Of a stretch of DNA of 64,000 nucleotides, positions 25,999-35,383 are shown in pieces. Position 1 is the stretch's first letter. Each line of letters opens with the position of its first letter. The stretch spans positions 62,001 to 126,000 of the forward strand of contig NZ_JANCLU010000006.1 in the NCBI RefSeq assembly GCF_024294805.1, given 5' to 3'. The translations under genes and the position numbers were made by a program. Source of the stretch: Alsobacter ponti. Its GTDB lineage: Bacteria; Pseudomonadota; Alphaproteobacteria; Rhizobiales; Beijerinckiaceae. The notes beneath the pieces were generated by a model, which saw only the letters and a list, made by a program, of their open reading frames with translations, had not been told where the DNA came from and made no database searches.

Positions 25999-27390
25999 TC
26001 AGGCCGGCGGAGCGGGAGAGGGCTCGCCGATGTCCCAGTACAGCCCCGCCATCATCTCCAGCCCCTCGCGCGCCACCGCGATCGGCAGGTGCTCGTCGGC
26101 CGCGTGCTGGCGGCAGCCGGGGTAGGAATGGGGGATCCAGATGGTCGGCAGGCCGAGCAGGTCGCAGAAGATGTTGTTCGGCAGAGAACCGCCGAGGTTC
26201 GGAAGCACCGCCGGCGCGCGGCCCAGCGTCCGCGCCAGCGAGTCCTTCACCCGCGCCACCCAGGGATGGTCGGGGTCGAGCCGGCTCGCCAGGAAGATAG
26301 CGTCGGTGGATGGCGTCACCTCGATGGTCTCGAAGCCGTGCAGGTCGAGGTGCCGGCGCACGGCGGGCACCACCGCTTGCGGGTCGACCCCCACGGGAAA
26401 GCGCAGCTGCATCCGCGCGGTGGCGCGCGGAGGAATGGCGTAGAGCGGCCGCGCGAGGTTGCCGCATTCCATCTCCATCACTTCGAGCGAGCTCCAGCCG
26501 AACACCTTCTCGGCCGCGCTCAGCCCGGGCTCCCCCCACCACGGCTCGATAGCAGGGTCCTCCGGCGTCGGCTCCGGCGCGCAATCCTCCAGCGCGCGCC
26601 GCACATTGGCGGGGATGGCGGCCGGCATCAGCTCCGGCACGCGGATCTCGCCGTGCCGGCCGATCAGCGAGGCGATGGCGTGCGCCAGCTCGACGCCGGG
26701 GTTGGAGAGCAGCCCGCCCCAGTTGCCCGAGTGGTGAAAGCCCTCGCGCGTCTCGCGGGTCAGATGGAAGCTGAGCCCGCCGCGCGCCCCCAGGAACAGC
26801 GTCGGCCGGTCCAGCGCCAGGCGGGGGCCGTCCGAGGCGATGAACACGTCGGCGGCAAGCGCCGCCTTGTGGTCCCGGCACATCTCCTCGAGGCCGAGCG
26901 AGCCGGATTCCTCGCCCATCTCCAGCAGGAACTTGCAGTTGAAGCCGAGCTTGCCGCGCGTCTCGATGACGCTGCGCAGCGCCGCGATGTTGACGGCGTG
27001 CTGGCCCTTGTTGTCGGCCGTGCCGCGCCCGTACCAGCGCCCGTCGCGCTCCGCCAGCGTCCACGGCGACATGCCCGGGCTCCACTGCGCGTCGAGGCCG
27101 GTCACGACGTCGCCGTGCCCGTACTGGAGAACCGTCGTCGCGCCGGGGTCCTCGATCCGCTCCGCCAGCAGGAAGGGACCGGGCGCGATGTCGTTCGAGA
27201 GCACGCGCGTCGTGAAGCCCATGGCCTCGAAGGCGGGAATCATCTCGGCGGTCAGGTAGTCCGAGAGCGCGGCGCGCATCGTCGGCTCGCGGCTCGCGCT
27301 GGGGATGGCGACGAGGCGCGCCAGCCACGCGGCGAAGCCGCCGCTGTCGAGGAAGGCGGCGGCGTTCCGGATGGCGGCTTCGCGTGTCAT
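25999..27390 (-). CDS. M20 family metallopeptidase (dipeptidase-like)
   Basis: 463 residues, cytoplasmic. The dinuclear zinc site can be read: His in YGHGDVV, bridging Asp in GRGTADNKG, the catalytic Glu pair in EMGEESGS, Asp in ASDGPR, and the last His in QHAADEH. The insert with the dimerisation domain (GLSFHLTRETREGFHHSG) resembles carnosinase/CNDP-type M20 members, which hydrolyse dipeptides. It is first in a two-gene minus-strand unit with the M29 aminopeptidase and diverges from the peptide transporter at 27633. Substrate beyond small peptides or N-acyl amino acids cannot be named. Confidence 0.88.
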   Translation of the reverse strand: MTREAAIRNAAAFLDSGGFAAWLARLVAIPSASREPTMRAALSDYLTAEMIPAFEAMGFTTRVLSNDIAPGPFLLAERIEDPGATTVLQYGHGDVVTGLDAQWSPGMSPWTLAERDGRWYGRGTADNKGQHAVNIAALRSVIETRGKLGFNCKFLLEMGEESGSLGLEEMCRDHKAALAADVFIASDGPRLALDRPTLFLGARGGLSFHLTRETREGFHHSGNWGGLLSNPGVELAHAIASLIGRHGEIRVPELMPAAIPANVRRALEDCAPEPTPEDPAIEPWWGEPGLSAAEKVFGWSSLEVMEMECGNLARPLYAIPPRATARMQLRFPVGVDPQAVVPAVRRHLDLHGFETIEVTPSTDAIFLASRLDPDHPWVARVKDSLARTLGRAPAVLPNLGGSLPNNIFCDLLGLPTIWIPHSYPGCRQHAADEHLPIAVAREGLEMMAGLYWDIGEPSPAPPA

Positions 27391-27556
27391 CGTCAGTCCC
27401 CGGCTGGTCTCGGCGGCATTCGAGCATGGCCGCTCCGGCGCGCCGCCGCAAGCCGCCTCAAACGAGGCAGCCGGGGAAAAATCAGCACGAAATCAAGGCA
27501 TTGTGCCGGAATCCGGAATCAATATCGAAATTGCCTTCGGTCGAAATGTTTTAGCA

Positions 27557-27585
27557 TTGAAATAGTTTTGGCGCGCTCCTATCGT
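27557..27585 (+). promoter_or_regulatory. Predicted promoter of the second peptide importer operon
   Basis: TTGAAA (27557-27562), a 17-bp spacer and TATCGT (27580-27585) lie in an AT-rich pocket of the 242-bp gap between the divergent M20 gene and the binding-protein gene. A tandem CCGGAAT pair (27506-27519) and the inverted pair AAGGCA / TGCCTT (27495-27500, 27532-27537) lie just upstream and could be regulator sites. The -10 matches weakly. Confidence 0.4.
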
Positions 27586-27632
27586 GCCTGTGCTCCGCGA
27601 CGACGCGGCTGGGCCAGGCGAGGGGACGTCCA

Positions 27633-29225
27633 ATGCTCACGGTGAATCGCTCCATCAGGATCGGCATTCTTGCGGCGGCGCTGGCGTCGCCACTCGCGGC
27701 GCCCGGCGCTTCCGCCGCGACGTTCAAGTTCGCGAGCCCCGTCGACGCCTACACGCTGGACCCGCACGCGGTCAGCAACACGCTCGTCTTCGCCATTCTC
27801 GGCAACATCTACGAGCCGCTCGTCCGCCGCGGCGGCGACCTCCAACTCGAGCCGGCGCTGGCGACCAAGTGGACGCTGGTCGACAACAGCACCTGGCGCT
27901 TCGAGCTGCGCAAGGGCGTGAAATTCCAGGACGGCGGCGACTTCACCGCCGACGACGTCGTGTTCTCGTTCGAGCGCGCCAAGGCGGGCGGCATCAAGAG
28001 CAACCTGTCGACGCTGGAGTCGGTGAAGAAGGTCGACGACTACACGATCGACATCAAGACGCGCGGCGTCGATCCCATCGTGCCGATGGAGATCACCAAC
28101 TGGTTCATCATGAGCAAGGCCTGGTCCGAGAAGAACGGCGCGGTGCAGCCCGGCTCTCCCGACAACAAGGTCGAGACCTTCGCCAACCGCAACGCGATGG
28201 GAACCGGCCCCTTCAAGCTCGCCGGGCGCGACCCGGGCGTGAAGATCGAGTTCGAGAAGAACCCGGCGTGGTGGGACAAGCCGGTCGGCAACATCGACAA
28301 GGCGACCTTCTTCGTCATCCCCAACCCCTCGGCCCGCGTCTCCGCGCTCGTGTCGGGGGAGGTTGACATGATCGACACGCTGCCCCCGCAGGACACGCAG
28401 CGCATCGAGCAGACCAAGGGCCTCAAGGTGCTGGCCGGGCCGGACCTGCGCGTCGCCTTCCTCCTCGCCGACGTCAACCGCGACGAGCTGCTCTACAGCG
28501 ACGTGAAGGGCAAGAACCCGTTCAAGGACAAGCGCGTGCGCGAGGCGATGCAGCTCGCCATCGACCTCGATGCGATCAAGACCAAGGTCATGCGCAACTA
28601 CTCGAAGCCGCTCGGCCTCGCCATCGCGCCCGAGGTCAACGGCTTCGATCCCGAACTGGGCAAGCCGGTTCAGCCTGACGTCGCCAAGGCCAAGGCGCTG
28701 CTCACCGAGGCAGGCTATCCCAACGGCTTCTCGGTGACGTTCGACTGCACCAACGACCGCTTCATGAACGACGAGGCGACCTGCATCGCCATTTCCGGTT
28801 CGCTCGGCCGCATCGGCATCAAGGCCGAGCCGCGCGCCCAGACGACCAGCAAGTGGGCGCAGCAGATCAACCCGCCGGGCTACAACACCAGCCTGACCAT
28901 GGTCGGCTACTCGCCCTTCACCTACGACGCGCACATTTTCCTCACCTCGCTGCTGCACAGCCGCGACGCGGCGGGGCGGGGCGTGTTCAACATCGGCGGA
29001 TATTCCAACCCGAAGGTCGACGAGCTGATCGCCCAGATCCAGAGCGACACCAACCCGGACAGCCGCCGCCAGAAGATCCGCGAGGCGCTGAAGATCGCCA
29101 AGGACGACGTCGCGCTGATCCCGATCCACCAGCTCAACATCCTGTGGGCGGCCAAGGACACGGTGAACGTGGTGCAGCCGGCCGATCTCGCCTACCCGCT
29201 GCGGCTGTTCTCGGTGAAGCAGTAA
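27633..29225 (+). CDS. Peptide-type ABC transporter substrate-binding protein (SBP family 5)
   Basis: 530 residues; AGGGGA (27621-27626) precedes the ATG at a good distance. A signal peptide covers about residues 1-29 (IRIGILAAALASPLAAPGASA). The mature part begins with DAYTLDPHAVSNTLV and contains GTGPFKLAGRDPGVKIEFEK read in pieces, PFKDKRVREAMQLAIDL and the late IPIHQLNILWA, all family-5 marks. It heads a six-gene operon (deacylase, two permeases, two ATPases). Ligand unknown; di-/oligopeptides or N-acylated amino acids fit the enzymes around it. Confidence 0.9.
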   Translation: MLTVNRSIRIGILAAALASPLAAPGASAATFKFASPVDAYTLDPHAVSNTLVFAILGNIYEPLVRRGGDLQLEPALATKWTLVDNSTWRFELRKGVKFQDGGDFTADDVVFSFERAKAGGIKSNLSTLESVKKVDDYTIDIKTRGVDPIVPMEITNWFIMSKAWSEKNGAVQPGSPDNKVETFANRNAMGTGPFKLAGRDPGVKIEFEKNPAWWDKPVGNIDKATFFVIPNPSARVSALVSGEVDMIDTLPPQDTQRIEQTKGLKVLAGPDLRVAFLLADVNRDELLYSDVKGKNPFKDKRVREAMQLAIDLDAIKTKVMRNYSKPLGLAIAPEVNGFDPELGKPVQPDVAKAKALLTEAGYPNGFSVTFDCTNDRFMNDEATCIAISGSLGRIGIKAEPRAQTTSKWAQQINPPGYNTSLTMVGYSPFTYDAHIFLTSLLHSRDAAGRGVFNIGGYSNPKVDELIAQIQSDTNPDSRRQKIREALKIAKDDVALIPIHQLNILWAAKDTVNVVQPADLAYPLRLFSVKQ

Positions 29226-29226
29226 G

Positions 29227-30378
29227 ATGGCCCGCGCCGCCGCCATCGCCGGCCAGCTGGAGAAGCTCGTCTCGTTTCCCACGGTGAGCAGCGCGTCGAA
29301 CCTCGACCTCCTCGATTACGTCGAGGCCGAGGTGGCGCCGCTCGGGGCCCGGCTGCGGCGGTTCCCCAACGCCGAGGGCGACAAGGCAAGCGTCCTCGTC
29401 TCGGTCGGCCCGGAGGCGCCGGGCGGCCTCGTCTATTCCGGCCATACCGACATCGTGCCGACGGAGGGGCAGCCGTGGACCGGCGACCCCTTCGCCCTGC
29501 GCGAGCGGGACGGCCGCCTGATCGGCCGCGGCGCGACCGACATGAAGGGCTTCCTGGCCTGCTGCCTGGCGGCGTTGCCGGAGATCGCCTCCGGCCCGCT
29601 GCGCCGGCCGGTGCACCTCGCCTTTTCCTATGACGAGGAGGTCGGCTGCACCGGCGTCGGCGACATGGCGCGCTGGATCGGCGCGTCCGGCCTGGCCCCC
29701 CGTCTCGCCGTGATCGGCGAGGCGACGATGATGGACCTCGTCTCGGCCCACAAGGGCGGGCTGATCGGCTGGGCGACGGTGAAGGGCAAGCCCGGCCATT
29801 CGTCGCAGCCGGACCGCTACGTCAACGCCGTGATGGTCGCGGCGGAGCTCGTCTCCTTCATCAACCGCATCCGCGAGGACATGCGCGCCGGCCCGCGCTT
29901 CGAGGGGCTGGACCCGCCCTGGTCGACCATCCAGGTCAACCAGATCGCCGGCGGGCTGCACGGCAACATCGTCGCGGCCGAGTGCCGCTTCTTCTGGGAA
30001 ATGCGCATCATCCCCGGCCAGAGCGAAGACGACGTCTTCGCGCGCATGGAGGCCTTCGCCCGGGACCTTGAGCGCGACATGAAGGCGATCGACCCCGAGA
30101 CCTTCATCCGCCTCGACGTCCAGTCGCGCATCCCCGGCCTGAGCCCGAGCGGCGATCCGACGCTGGAATCCGAACTGCTGTCGCTGCTCGGACGCAAGGC
30201 GCCCCGCGCCGTACCGTACGGGACCGAGGCCGGCATTTTCCAGCGCGCCGGCATGCCGTCTGTCGTCATCGGGCCCGGCGACATCGCCGACGCCCACCAG
30301 CCGGACGAGTCCGTCGCCATCGACCAGCTCGAGCAATGCACCGACATGCTCGTCCGGCTGGCCGAAAGCTGTCGCTGA
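29227..30378 (+). CDS. Acetylornithine deacetylase-like M20 amidohydrolase (ArgE family)
   Basis: 383 residues, start 1 bp after the preceding stop. The ArgE-type M20 core is complete: His in YSGHTDIVP, Asp in GRGATDMKG, Glu pair in SYDEEVGCTG, the dimerisation-domain GKPGHSSQPD, and the terminal AHQPDE His. The annotated ArgE role would be N-acetylornithine to ornithine plus acetate, but its place inside an importer operon suggests a catabolic deacylase for an imported N-acyl amino acid or a small peptide. I therefore give no gene symbol. Confidence 0.85.
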   Translation: MARAAAIAGQLEKLVSFPTVSSASNLDLLDYVEAEVAPLGARLRRFPNAEGDKASVLVSVGPEAPGGLVYSGHTDIVPTEGQPWTGDPFALRERDGRLIGRGATDMKGFLACCLAALPEIASGPLRRPVHLAFSYDEEVGCTGVGDMARWIGASGLAPRLAVIGEATMMDLVSAHKGGLIGWATVKGKPGHSSQPDRYVNAVMVAAELVSFINRIREDMRAGPRFEGLDPPWSTIQVNQIAGGLHGNIVAAECRFFWEMRIIPGQSEDDVFARMEAFARDLERDMKAIDPETFIRLDVQSRIPGLSPSGDPTLESELLSLLGRKAPRAVPYGTEAGIFQRAGMPSVVIGPGDIADAHQPDESVAIDQLEQCTDMLVRLAESCR

Positions 30379-30391
30379 CGCCGGGGCCCGG

Positions 30392-31363
30392 ATGTTCCGC
30401 TACGCTTCAGCCAGGATCGCGCAGACCGTCGTCGTTCTTCTCGCCATCGCCTTCATCGGTTTCCTGCTCGTCTCCAATCTCGGCGACCCGCTGGCCTCGC
30501 TGCTGCCGCCGGACGCCACGCCGCAGGACCGCGCGGCGCTGATCGCCACGCTCCATCTCGACCAGCCGGTGGCGATGCGGTTCCTGACCTTCCTGAAGGG
30601 GCTGCTGGTCGGCGACTTCGGCATCTCCTATCGCTCGCACGAGCCGGTCGCGGCGCTGATCTGGGAGCGTCTGCCCGCCACCGTCGAACTGGCCTTCGCC
30701 AGCCTCGCCATCACGCTGCTCGTCGGCGTGCCCCTCGGCGTCTATTGCGGCATCCGGCCGCGCTCGGCGCTGGCGAAGGCGGTGATGTTCGTGTCCATCG
30801 CCGGCGTCACGCTGCCCACCTTCGTCGTTGGCATCCTGCTCATCGCGGTATTCTCGGTGAAGCTCGGCCTGCTGCCGTCGTTCGGGCGCGGCCAGACGGT
30901 GGATCTCGGGTTCTGGAAGACGGGGCTGCTGACCGCCTCCGGCTGGCGCGCGCTGGTGCTGCCGGCGATCACGCTGTCGCTGTTCCAGGTGACGTTCGTC
31001 ATCCGCATGATCCGCACCCAGCTCATGGAAGTCGGGCACAGCGAGTTCATCCGCTTCGCGCGCGCCCGCGGCGTGGAGGCGCGCAGGATCTGGTTCGTCC
31101 ATGCGCTGAAGAACACGCTGCTGCCGGTCATCACCGTCCTGGCGCTCCAGTTCGGCAACATCATCGCGTTCTCGGTGGTGACCGAGAACGTGTTCGCCTG
31201 GCCGGGGCTGGGTTCGCTGTTCCTCCAATCCATCCAGACGGCCGACATGCCGGTCATTTCCGTCTACCTCATCATCATCGGCGCGATCTTCATGATGCTG
31301 AACCTGCTCGTCGAGCTCAGCTATCCGCTGATCGACCAGCGCGTCCTGCGCGAGCGGGCCTGA
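30392..31363 (+). CDS. dppB: Peptide ABC transporter permease, DppB type
   Basis: 323 residues, about six membrane segments. It starts with FRYASARIAQTVVVLLAIAF, the DppB-type first helix, and has the loop HSEFIRFARARGVEARRI used to contact the ATPase. Partner of the following DppC-type permease. The symbol marks family membership, not a proven dipeptide substrate. Confidence 0.92.
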   Translation: MFRYASARIAQTVVVLLAIAFIGFLLVSNLGDPLASLLPPDATPQDRAALIATLHLDQPVAMRFLTFLKGLLVGDFGISYRSHEPVAALIWERLPATVELAFASLAITLLVGVPLGVYCGIRPRSALAKAVMFVSIAGVTLPTFVVGILLIAVFSVKLGLLPSFGRGQTVDLGFWKTGLLTASGWRALVLPAITLSLFQVTFVIRMIRTQLMEVGHSEFIRFARARGVEARRIWFVHALKNTLLPVITVLALQFGNIIAFSVVTENVFAWPGLGSLFLQSIQTADMPVISVYLIIIGAIFMMLNLLVELSYPLIDQRVLRERA

Positions 31364-31366
31364 CCG

Positions 31367-32272
31367 ATGCGCTCGACGTCCTCGCGCTTTCTCTCTTCCA
31401 TGCTCGCCGCGCCGGCGGCGTCGGTCGCGGGCCTCATCGTGCTGCTGCTGGCGCTCGCCGCCTTCGCCGCGCCGCCCTTCCTGGCCGACCCGTTCAACCC
31501 GATGAACGCGTCGCTGCTCGACGCCTTCACGCCGCCGGCCTTCCTGCCGAACGGCCTTCCGGCCTTTCCGCTCGGCACCGACGACCAGGGGCGCGACATG
31601 CTCGTGGCGATGGCGTTCGGCCTGCGGACCTCGATCCTGATCGGCGTGTCCTCGGTCGCCATCGGCCTGCTGGTCGGCGTCTCGCTCGGGCTGCTGGCCG
31701 GCTTCGCGGGCGGCAAGATCGACGCGCTGATCATGCGCATCGCCGACGTCCAACTCGCCTATCCGGCGCTGCTGCTGGCCATGATCATCGACGGCTCGGT
31801 GCGCTCCGCCTTCGGCGCGTTGATCGACGTCCGGGTGTCCGTCGCCATCGTCATCGTCTCGATCGGCTTCGCCTTCTGGGTGCAGTACGCGCGCACCATC
31901 CGGTCCTCGGTGCTGGTCGAGCGCGGGCAGGACTACGTGGCCGCCGCGAGGGTCACCGGCCGCTCGGGCCTCGCCATCGCGCTCCTGCATATCCTGCCCA
32001 ACGTGATGGCCCCGGTGCTCGTGATCGCCACCATCAATCTCGGCATCGCCATCATCACCGAGGCGACGCTGAGCTTCCTCGGCATCGGCCTGCCGCTCAC
32101 CCACGCCTCGCTGGGCACGCTGATCCGCAACGGCAACAACTTCCTGCAGTCCGGCGAATGGTGGATCTCGGTCTGGCCTTGCGCGCTGCTGGTGATCTTC
32201 GTCGTCGCCGTGAACGTGCTCGGGGACCATCTGCGCGACGTCTTCAACCCGAAACTGCGGCGGCGTCGATGA
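31367..32272 (+). CDS. dppC: Peptide ABC transporter permease, DppC type
   Basis: 301 residues with an N-terminal membrane helix (SVAGLIVLLLALAAFA), the DppC hallmark PLGTDDQGRD, and the coupling loop GQDYVAAARVTGRSG. Starts 3 bp after the DppB-type gene; its stop overlaps the next start (ATGA). Forms the membrane channel with the DppB-type protein. Confidence 0.92.
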   Translation: MRSTSSRFLSSMLAAPAASVAGLIVLLLALAAFAAPPFLADPFNPMNASLLDAFTPPAFLPNGLPAFPLGTDDQGRDMLVAMAFGLRTSILIGVSSVAIGLLVGVSLGLLAGFAGGKIDALIMRIADVQLAYPALLLAMIIDGSVRSAFGALIDVRVSVAIVIVSIGFAFWVQYARTIRSSVLVERGQDYVAAARVTGRSGLAIALLHILPNVMAPVLVIATINLGIAIITEATLSFLGIGLPLTHASLGTLIRNGNNFLQSGEWWISVWPCALLVIFVVAVNVLGDHLRDVFNPKLRRRR

Positions 32273-33246
32273 CCCCCTTGCTCGATGTCCGCGACCTGTC
32301 GATCGTGCTTCCGCGCGAGGACCGCGACCTCGTCGCGCTCAACAACGCCAGTTTCACGCTGGGGCGGGGCGAGGTGCTGGGGCTGGTCGGCGAGTCGGGG
32401 GCCGGCAAGTCGCTCACCGGCGCGGCGATCATCGACCTCTTGTCTCCGCCTCTGCGCCGCAGCGCCGGGCGCATCACGCTGGACGGCGAGCGCATCGACG
32501 GATTGACGCCGGCGCAGATGGAGAAGGTGCGCGGCCGGCGCATCGGGTTCGTCTTCCAGGACCCCCTGACCAGCCTCAATCCGGTGCTGACCATCGGGCG
32601 GCACTTCACCGACACGCTGCTCAGCCATTTCGACATCTCCTTCGCCGAGGCCCGCCGGCGCGCCGTCCACTGGATCGGCCGCGTCGGCCTCTCCGACCCG
32701 GAGCTGCGCTTCGACCAGTACCCTCATCACCTCTCCGGCGGCATGCGCCAGCGCATCGTGATCGCGCTGGCCCTGTGCTGCGAACCGCTGATGGTGATCG
32801 CCGACGAGCCCACCACCGCGCTCGACGTGTCCGTCCAGGCGCACGTGCTGAAGCTGCTGCGCGATCTCCACGCCGAGACGGGTGTCGCGGTGCTGCTCAT
32901 CACGCACGACCTCGGCGTCATGGCGAAGATGGCGGACCGCGTCGCTGTGCTCTATGCCGGCCGGATCGTCGAGATCGGGCCGGCCGCTCGCCTGCTCGGC
33001 GCGCCGCACCACCCGTACACGCGCGGCCTGTTGCGCGCGACGCCCTCCCACAAGGCCGCCGCCGGGAGGCTGGAGCCGATCCCCGGGTCGATGCCGAACC
33101 TGGCCTCGATCCCGTCCGGGTGCGCCTTCCACCCGCGCTGCCCCCGTGCGACCGAGATCTGCCGCGACCGCGTCCCGGTGCTGGAAGGGCGGCACGAGGG
33201 CGACGCGGTCGCCTGCTGGCATCCCGTGACGGAGGATCGCCCGTGA
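32269..33246 (+). CDS. dppD: Peptide ABC transporter ATPase, DppD type
   Basis: 325 residues. Walker A GESGAGKS, signature LSGGMRQR, Walker B MVIADEP and switch His in ITHDLG. The C-terminal oligopeptide-transporter region has the cysteine pattern [10 protein letters not shown] and later CxxxxP-type Cys. Translationally coupled on both sides (ATGA, and GTGA to the next gene). Confidence 0.93.
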   Translation: MTPLLDVRDLSIVLPREDRDLVALNNASFTLGRGEVLGLVGESGAGKSLTGAAIIDLLSPPLRRSAGRITLDGERIDGLTPAQMEKVRGRRIGFVFQDPLTSLNPVLTIGRHFTDTLLSHFDISFAEARRRAVHWIGRVGLSDPELRFDQYPHHLSGGMRQRIVIALALCCEPLMVIADEPTTALDVSVQAHVLKLLRDLHAETGVAVLLITHDLGVMAKMADRVAVLYAGRIVEIGPAARLLGAPHHPYTRGLLRATPSHKAAAGRLEPIPGSMPNLASIPSGCAFHPRCPRATEICRDRVPVLEGRHEGDAVACWHPVTEDRP

Positions 33247-34193
33247 CCGCGTCCTCCGCCGTTCTCACCCTCGACGAGGTGAGCAAGACGTTCGAGCGCA
33301 AGGCGGGCTGGCGTTTTCCGGGCTCGCCGAAGCCTCGTCCGGCGCTGCGCGCGGTCGACGGCGTGAGCTTCACCATCCGGCCGGGCGAGACGTTCGGGCT
33401 GGTGGGCGAGAGCGGCTGCGGCAAGTCGACCCTGGCGCGGATCGTCGCCGGCCTGATGACGCCTTCCGGCGGGGTGATCCGCTTCGGCTCGGGCGGAGAG
33501 GCGAAACCCCGCATCCAGATGATCTTCCAGGACCCGTTCTCCTCGCTGAACGCGCGGTGGAGCGTGGGCCGCATCATCGCCGAGCCGATCCGCGTTCATG
33601 GCCTGCGCCGGCCGGAGGAGATCCGCGACCGTGTCGGAGAGCTGCTGACGCAGGTGGGCCTGTCGCCGGCCGACGCCGCCAAATATCCGCAGGAGTTCTC
33701 GGGCGGCCAGTGCCAGCGCATCTCCATCGCCCGGGCGCTCGCCGGGGAGCCCGAGTTCCTGATCCTCGACGAGCCGACCAGCGCGCTCGACGTGTCGGTG
33801 CAGGCGCAGATCCTGACGCTGCTGCGCGACCTCCAGGCCCGCTTCGGCTTCGCCAGCCTGTTCATCACGCACAACCTCGCCGTGGTGCGCCTGATCGCCC
33901 AGCGCACGGCCGTGATGTATCTCGGCCAAATCGTCGAGATGAACGAGACGGAGGCTCTGTTCTCGCATCCGCGTCATCCCTATACGCGCATGCTGATCGA
34001 CGCCGCGCCCGACCTCGACCTCTCCGACCGCGAGCTGCGGCCCATCGAGGGCGAGGTGACGGCTGGGGTTATCGAGCCCGGCCTGTGCCGCTTCGAGCCG
34101 CGCTGCCCATGGGCGCGGGACGACTGCCGGCGGACGCCGTGCGCCGAGTTCCGCGACGGCGAGGGCTCGTATCGCTGCCTCTATCCCCTGTGA
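33243..34193 (+). CDS. dppF: Peptide ABC transporter ATPase, DppF type
   Basis: 316 residues from a GTG that overlaps the DppD stop. Walker A GESGCGKS, signature FSGGQCQR, Walker B FLILDEP, and ITHNLA with an Asn after the switch His. The C-terminal tail carries several Cys ([16 protein letters not shown]). Last gene of the importer operon. Its final 13 bp overlap the 3' end of the MFS gene on the other strand. Confidence 0.93.
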   Translation: MTASSAVLTLDEVSKTFERKAGWRFPGSPKPRPALRAVDGVSFTIRPGETFGLVGESGCGKSTLARIVAGLMTPSGGVIRFGSGGEAKPRIQMIFQDPFSSLNARWSVGRIIAEPIRVHGLRRPEEIRDRVGELLTQVGLSPADAAKYPQEFSGGQCQRISIARALAGEPEFLILDEPTSALDVSVQAQILTLLRDLQARFGFASLFITHNLAVVRLIAQRTAVMYLGQIVEMNETEALFSHPRHPYTRMLIDAAPDLDLSDRELRPIEGEVTAGVIEPGLCRFEPRCPWARDDCRRTPCAEFRDGEGSYRCLYPL

Positions 34194-35383
34194 GCGGCGA
34201 TGCCGCCGCGCCGCAGGGCCAGAAGGCCGGCGAGCGCGACGGTGGTGAACGCCGCCCCGCCGAGGAAGGTGGCCGAGGGGCCGAACCTGTCCCACATCGT
34301 CCCGGCGGCGAAGCTCGCCAGGAACAGCGCCACGCCTGAGATCAGGTTGAACAGGCCGAAGGCGGTGCCGCGCAATTCGGCGGGCGCGACGTCGGCGACC
34401 AGCGTGGTCAGCACGCCCTGCGTGAGCCCCATGTGGAGCCCCCACAGCGCCACGCCCAGCGCGACCGCCGGCAGTCCGGAGCCCAGCGCCAGCACGAGGT
34501 CGGCCATGATCAGCACGGCGAAGCCGGCGATCAGCACGCGGTCGCGTCCGCCCGGCCCGTCCGACAGCGCGCCCGCCGGATAGGCCGCCAGCGCGTAGAC
34601 GACGTTCATCAGCACCAGAACGGCCGGGGCGAGCGCGACGGGCAGGCCCGAGGCCTGGGCCTTGAGCAGCAGGAACGCTTCGCTGAAACGGGCGAGCGTG
34701 AACACGGCCGAGGCGGCAGTCACCAGCCAGAAGGCGAGGGGCAGGCGCGCCATCTCGTCCCTGTGCAGCGGAAAGCGCGCCTTGCGCGCCGGGCGGGGCC
34801 GGTCCGGCTCGCTGACGCCGAACGAGATCAACGCGAAAGAGAGCATCGCCGGAATGACCGCGACCCAGAACACCGCCCGGTAATTGTCCGACGTCGCCAG
34901 CATCAGCCCGATCGCCGCCAGCGGGCCGAGGAACGCGCCGACCGTGTCGAGCGACTGGCGCAGGCCGAAGCTCGCGCCGCGCAGGTCCGGCGGGGCCAGG
35001 TCGGCCAGCAGCGCGTCGCGGGGCGCGCCGCGAATGCCCTTGCCCACGCGGTCGACGAAACGCGCGGCGATGAGCCACCCCACCGAGTTCGCCAGCGGAA
35101 AAGCCGGCTTGGTGAACGCCGCGAGGCCGTAGCCGAAGGCAGCGAGCAGCTTGCGGCGGCCAAGCCAGTCCGACAGCGCGCCGGAGAAGATCTTGGTGAT
35201 CGCCGCCGTCGCCTCGGCGACGCCCTCGATCACGCCGACGGTCGCCGCCGACGCGCCGAGCCCCGCCACGAGGTAGATCGGCAGGAGCGCGTGGATCATC
35301 TCCGAGGAGACGTCCATCAGCAGGCTGACGAACCCCAGCGCCCACACGCCGGAGGGAATGCGGCGCAGCACGGCCCCCGGCAT
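34181..35383 (-). CDS. MFS transporter
   Basis: 400 residues with about twelve membrane segments. The cytoplasmic loop 2-3 motif is DWLGRRK, and the conserved block DRVGKGIRGAPRDALLADL followed by GASFGLRQSLDTVGAFLGP marks a widespread bacterial MFS subgroup with no assigned substrate. The ATG overlaps the stop of the upstream ppsA gene (TGATG), so the two are co-translated. The 3' end overlaps the dppF coding end by 13 bp. Confidence 0.88.
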   Translation of the reverse strand: MPGAVLRRIPSGVWALGFVSLLMDVSSEMIHALLPIYLVAGLGASAATVGVIEGVAEATAAITKIFSGALSDWLGRRKLLAAFGYGLAAFTKPAFPLANSVGWLIAARFVDRVGKGIRGAPRDALLADLAPPDLRGASFGLRQSLDTVGAFLGPLAAIGLMLATSDNYRAVFWVAVIPAMLSFALISFGVSEPDRPRPARKARFPLHRDEMARLPLAFWLVTAASAVFTLARFSEAFLLLKAQASGLPVALAPAVLVLMNVVYALAAYPAGALSDGPGGRDRVLIAGFAVLIMADLVLALGSGLPAVALGVALWGLHMGLTQGVLTTLVADVAPAELRGTAFGLFNLISGVALFLASFAAGTMWDRFGPSATFLGGAAFTTVALAGLLALRRGGIAAHRG

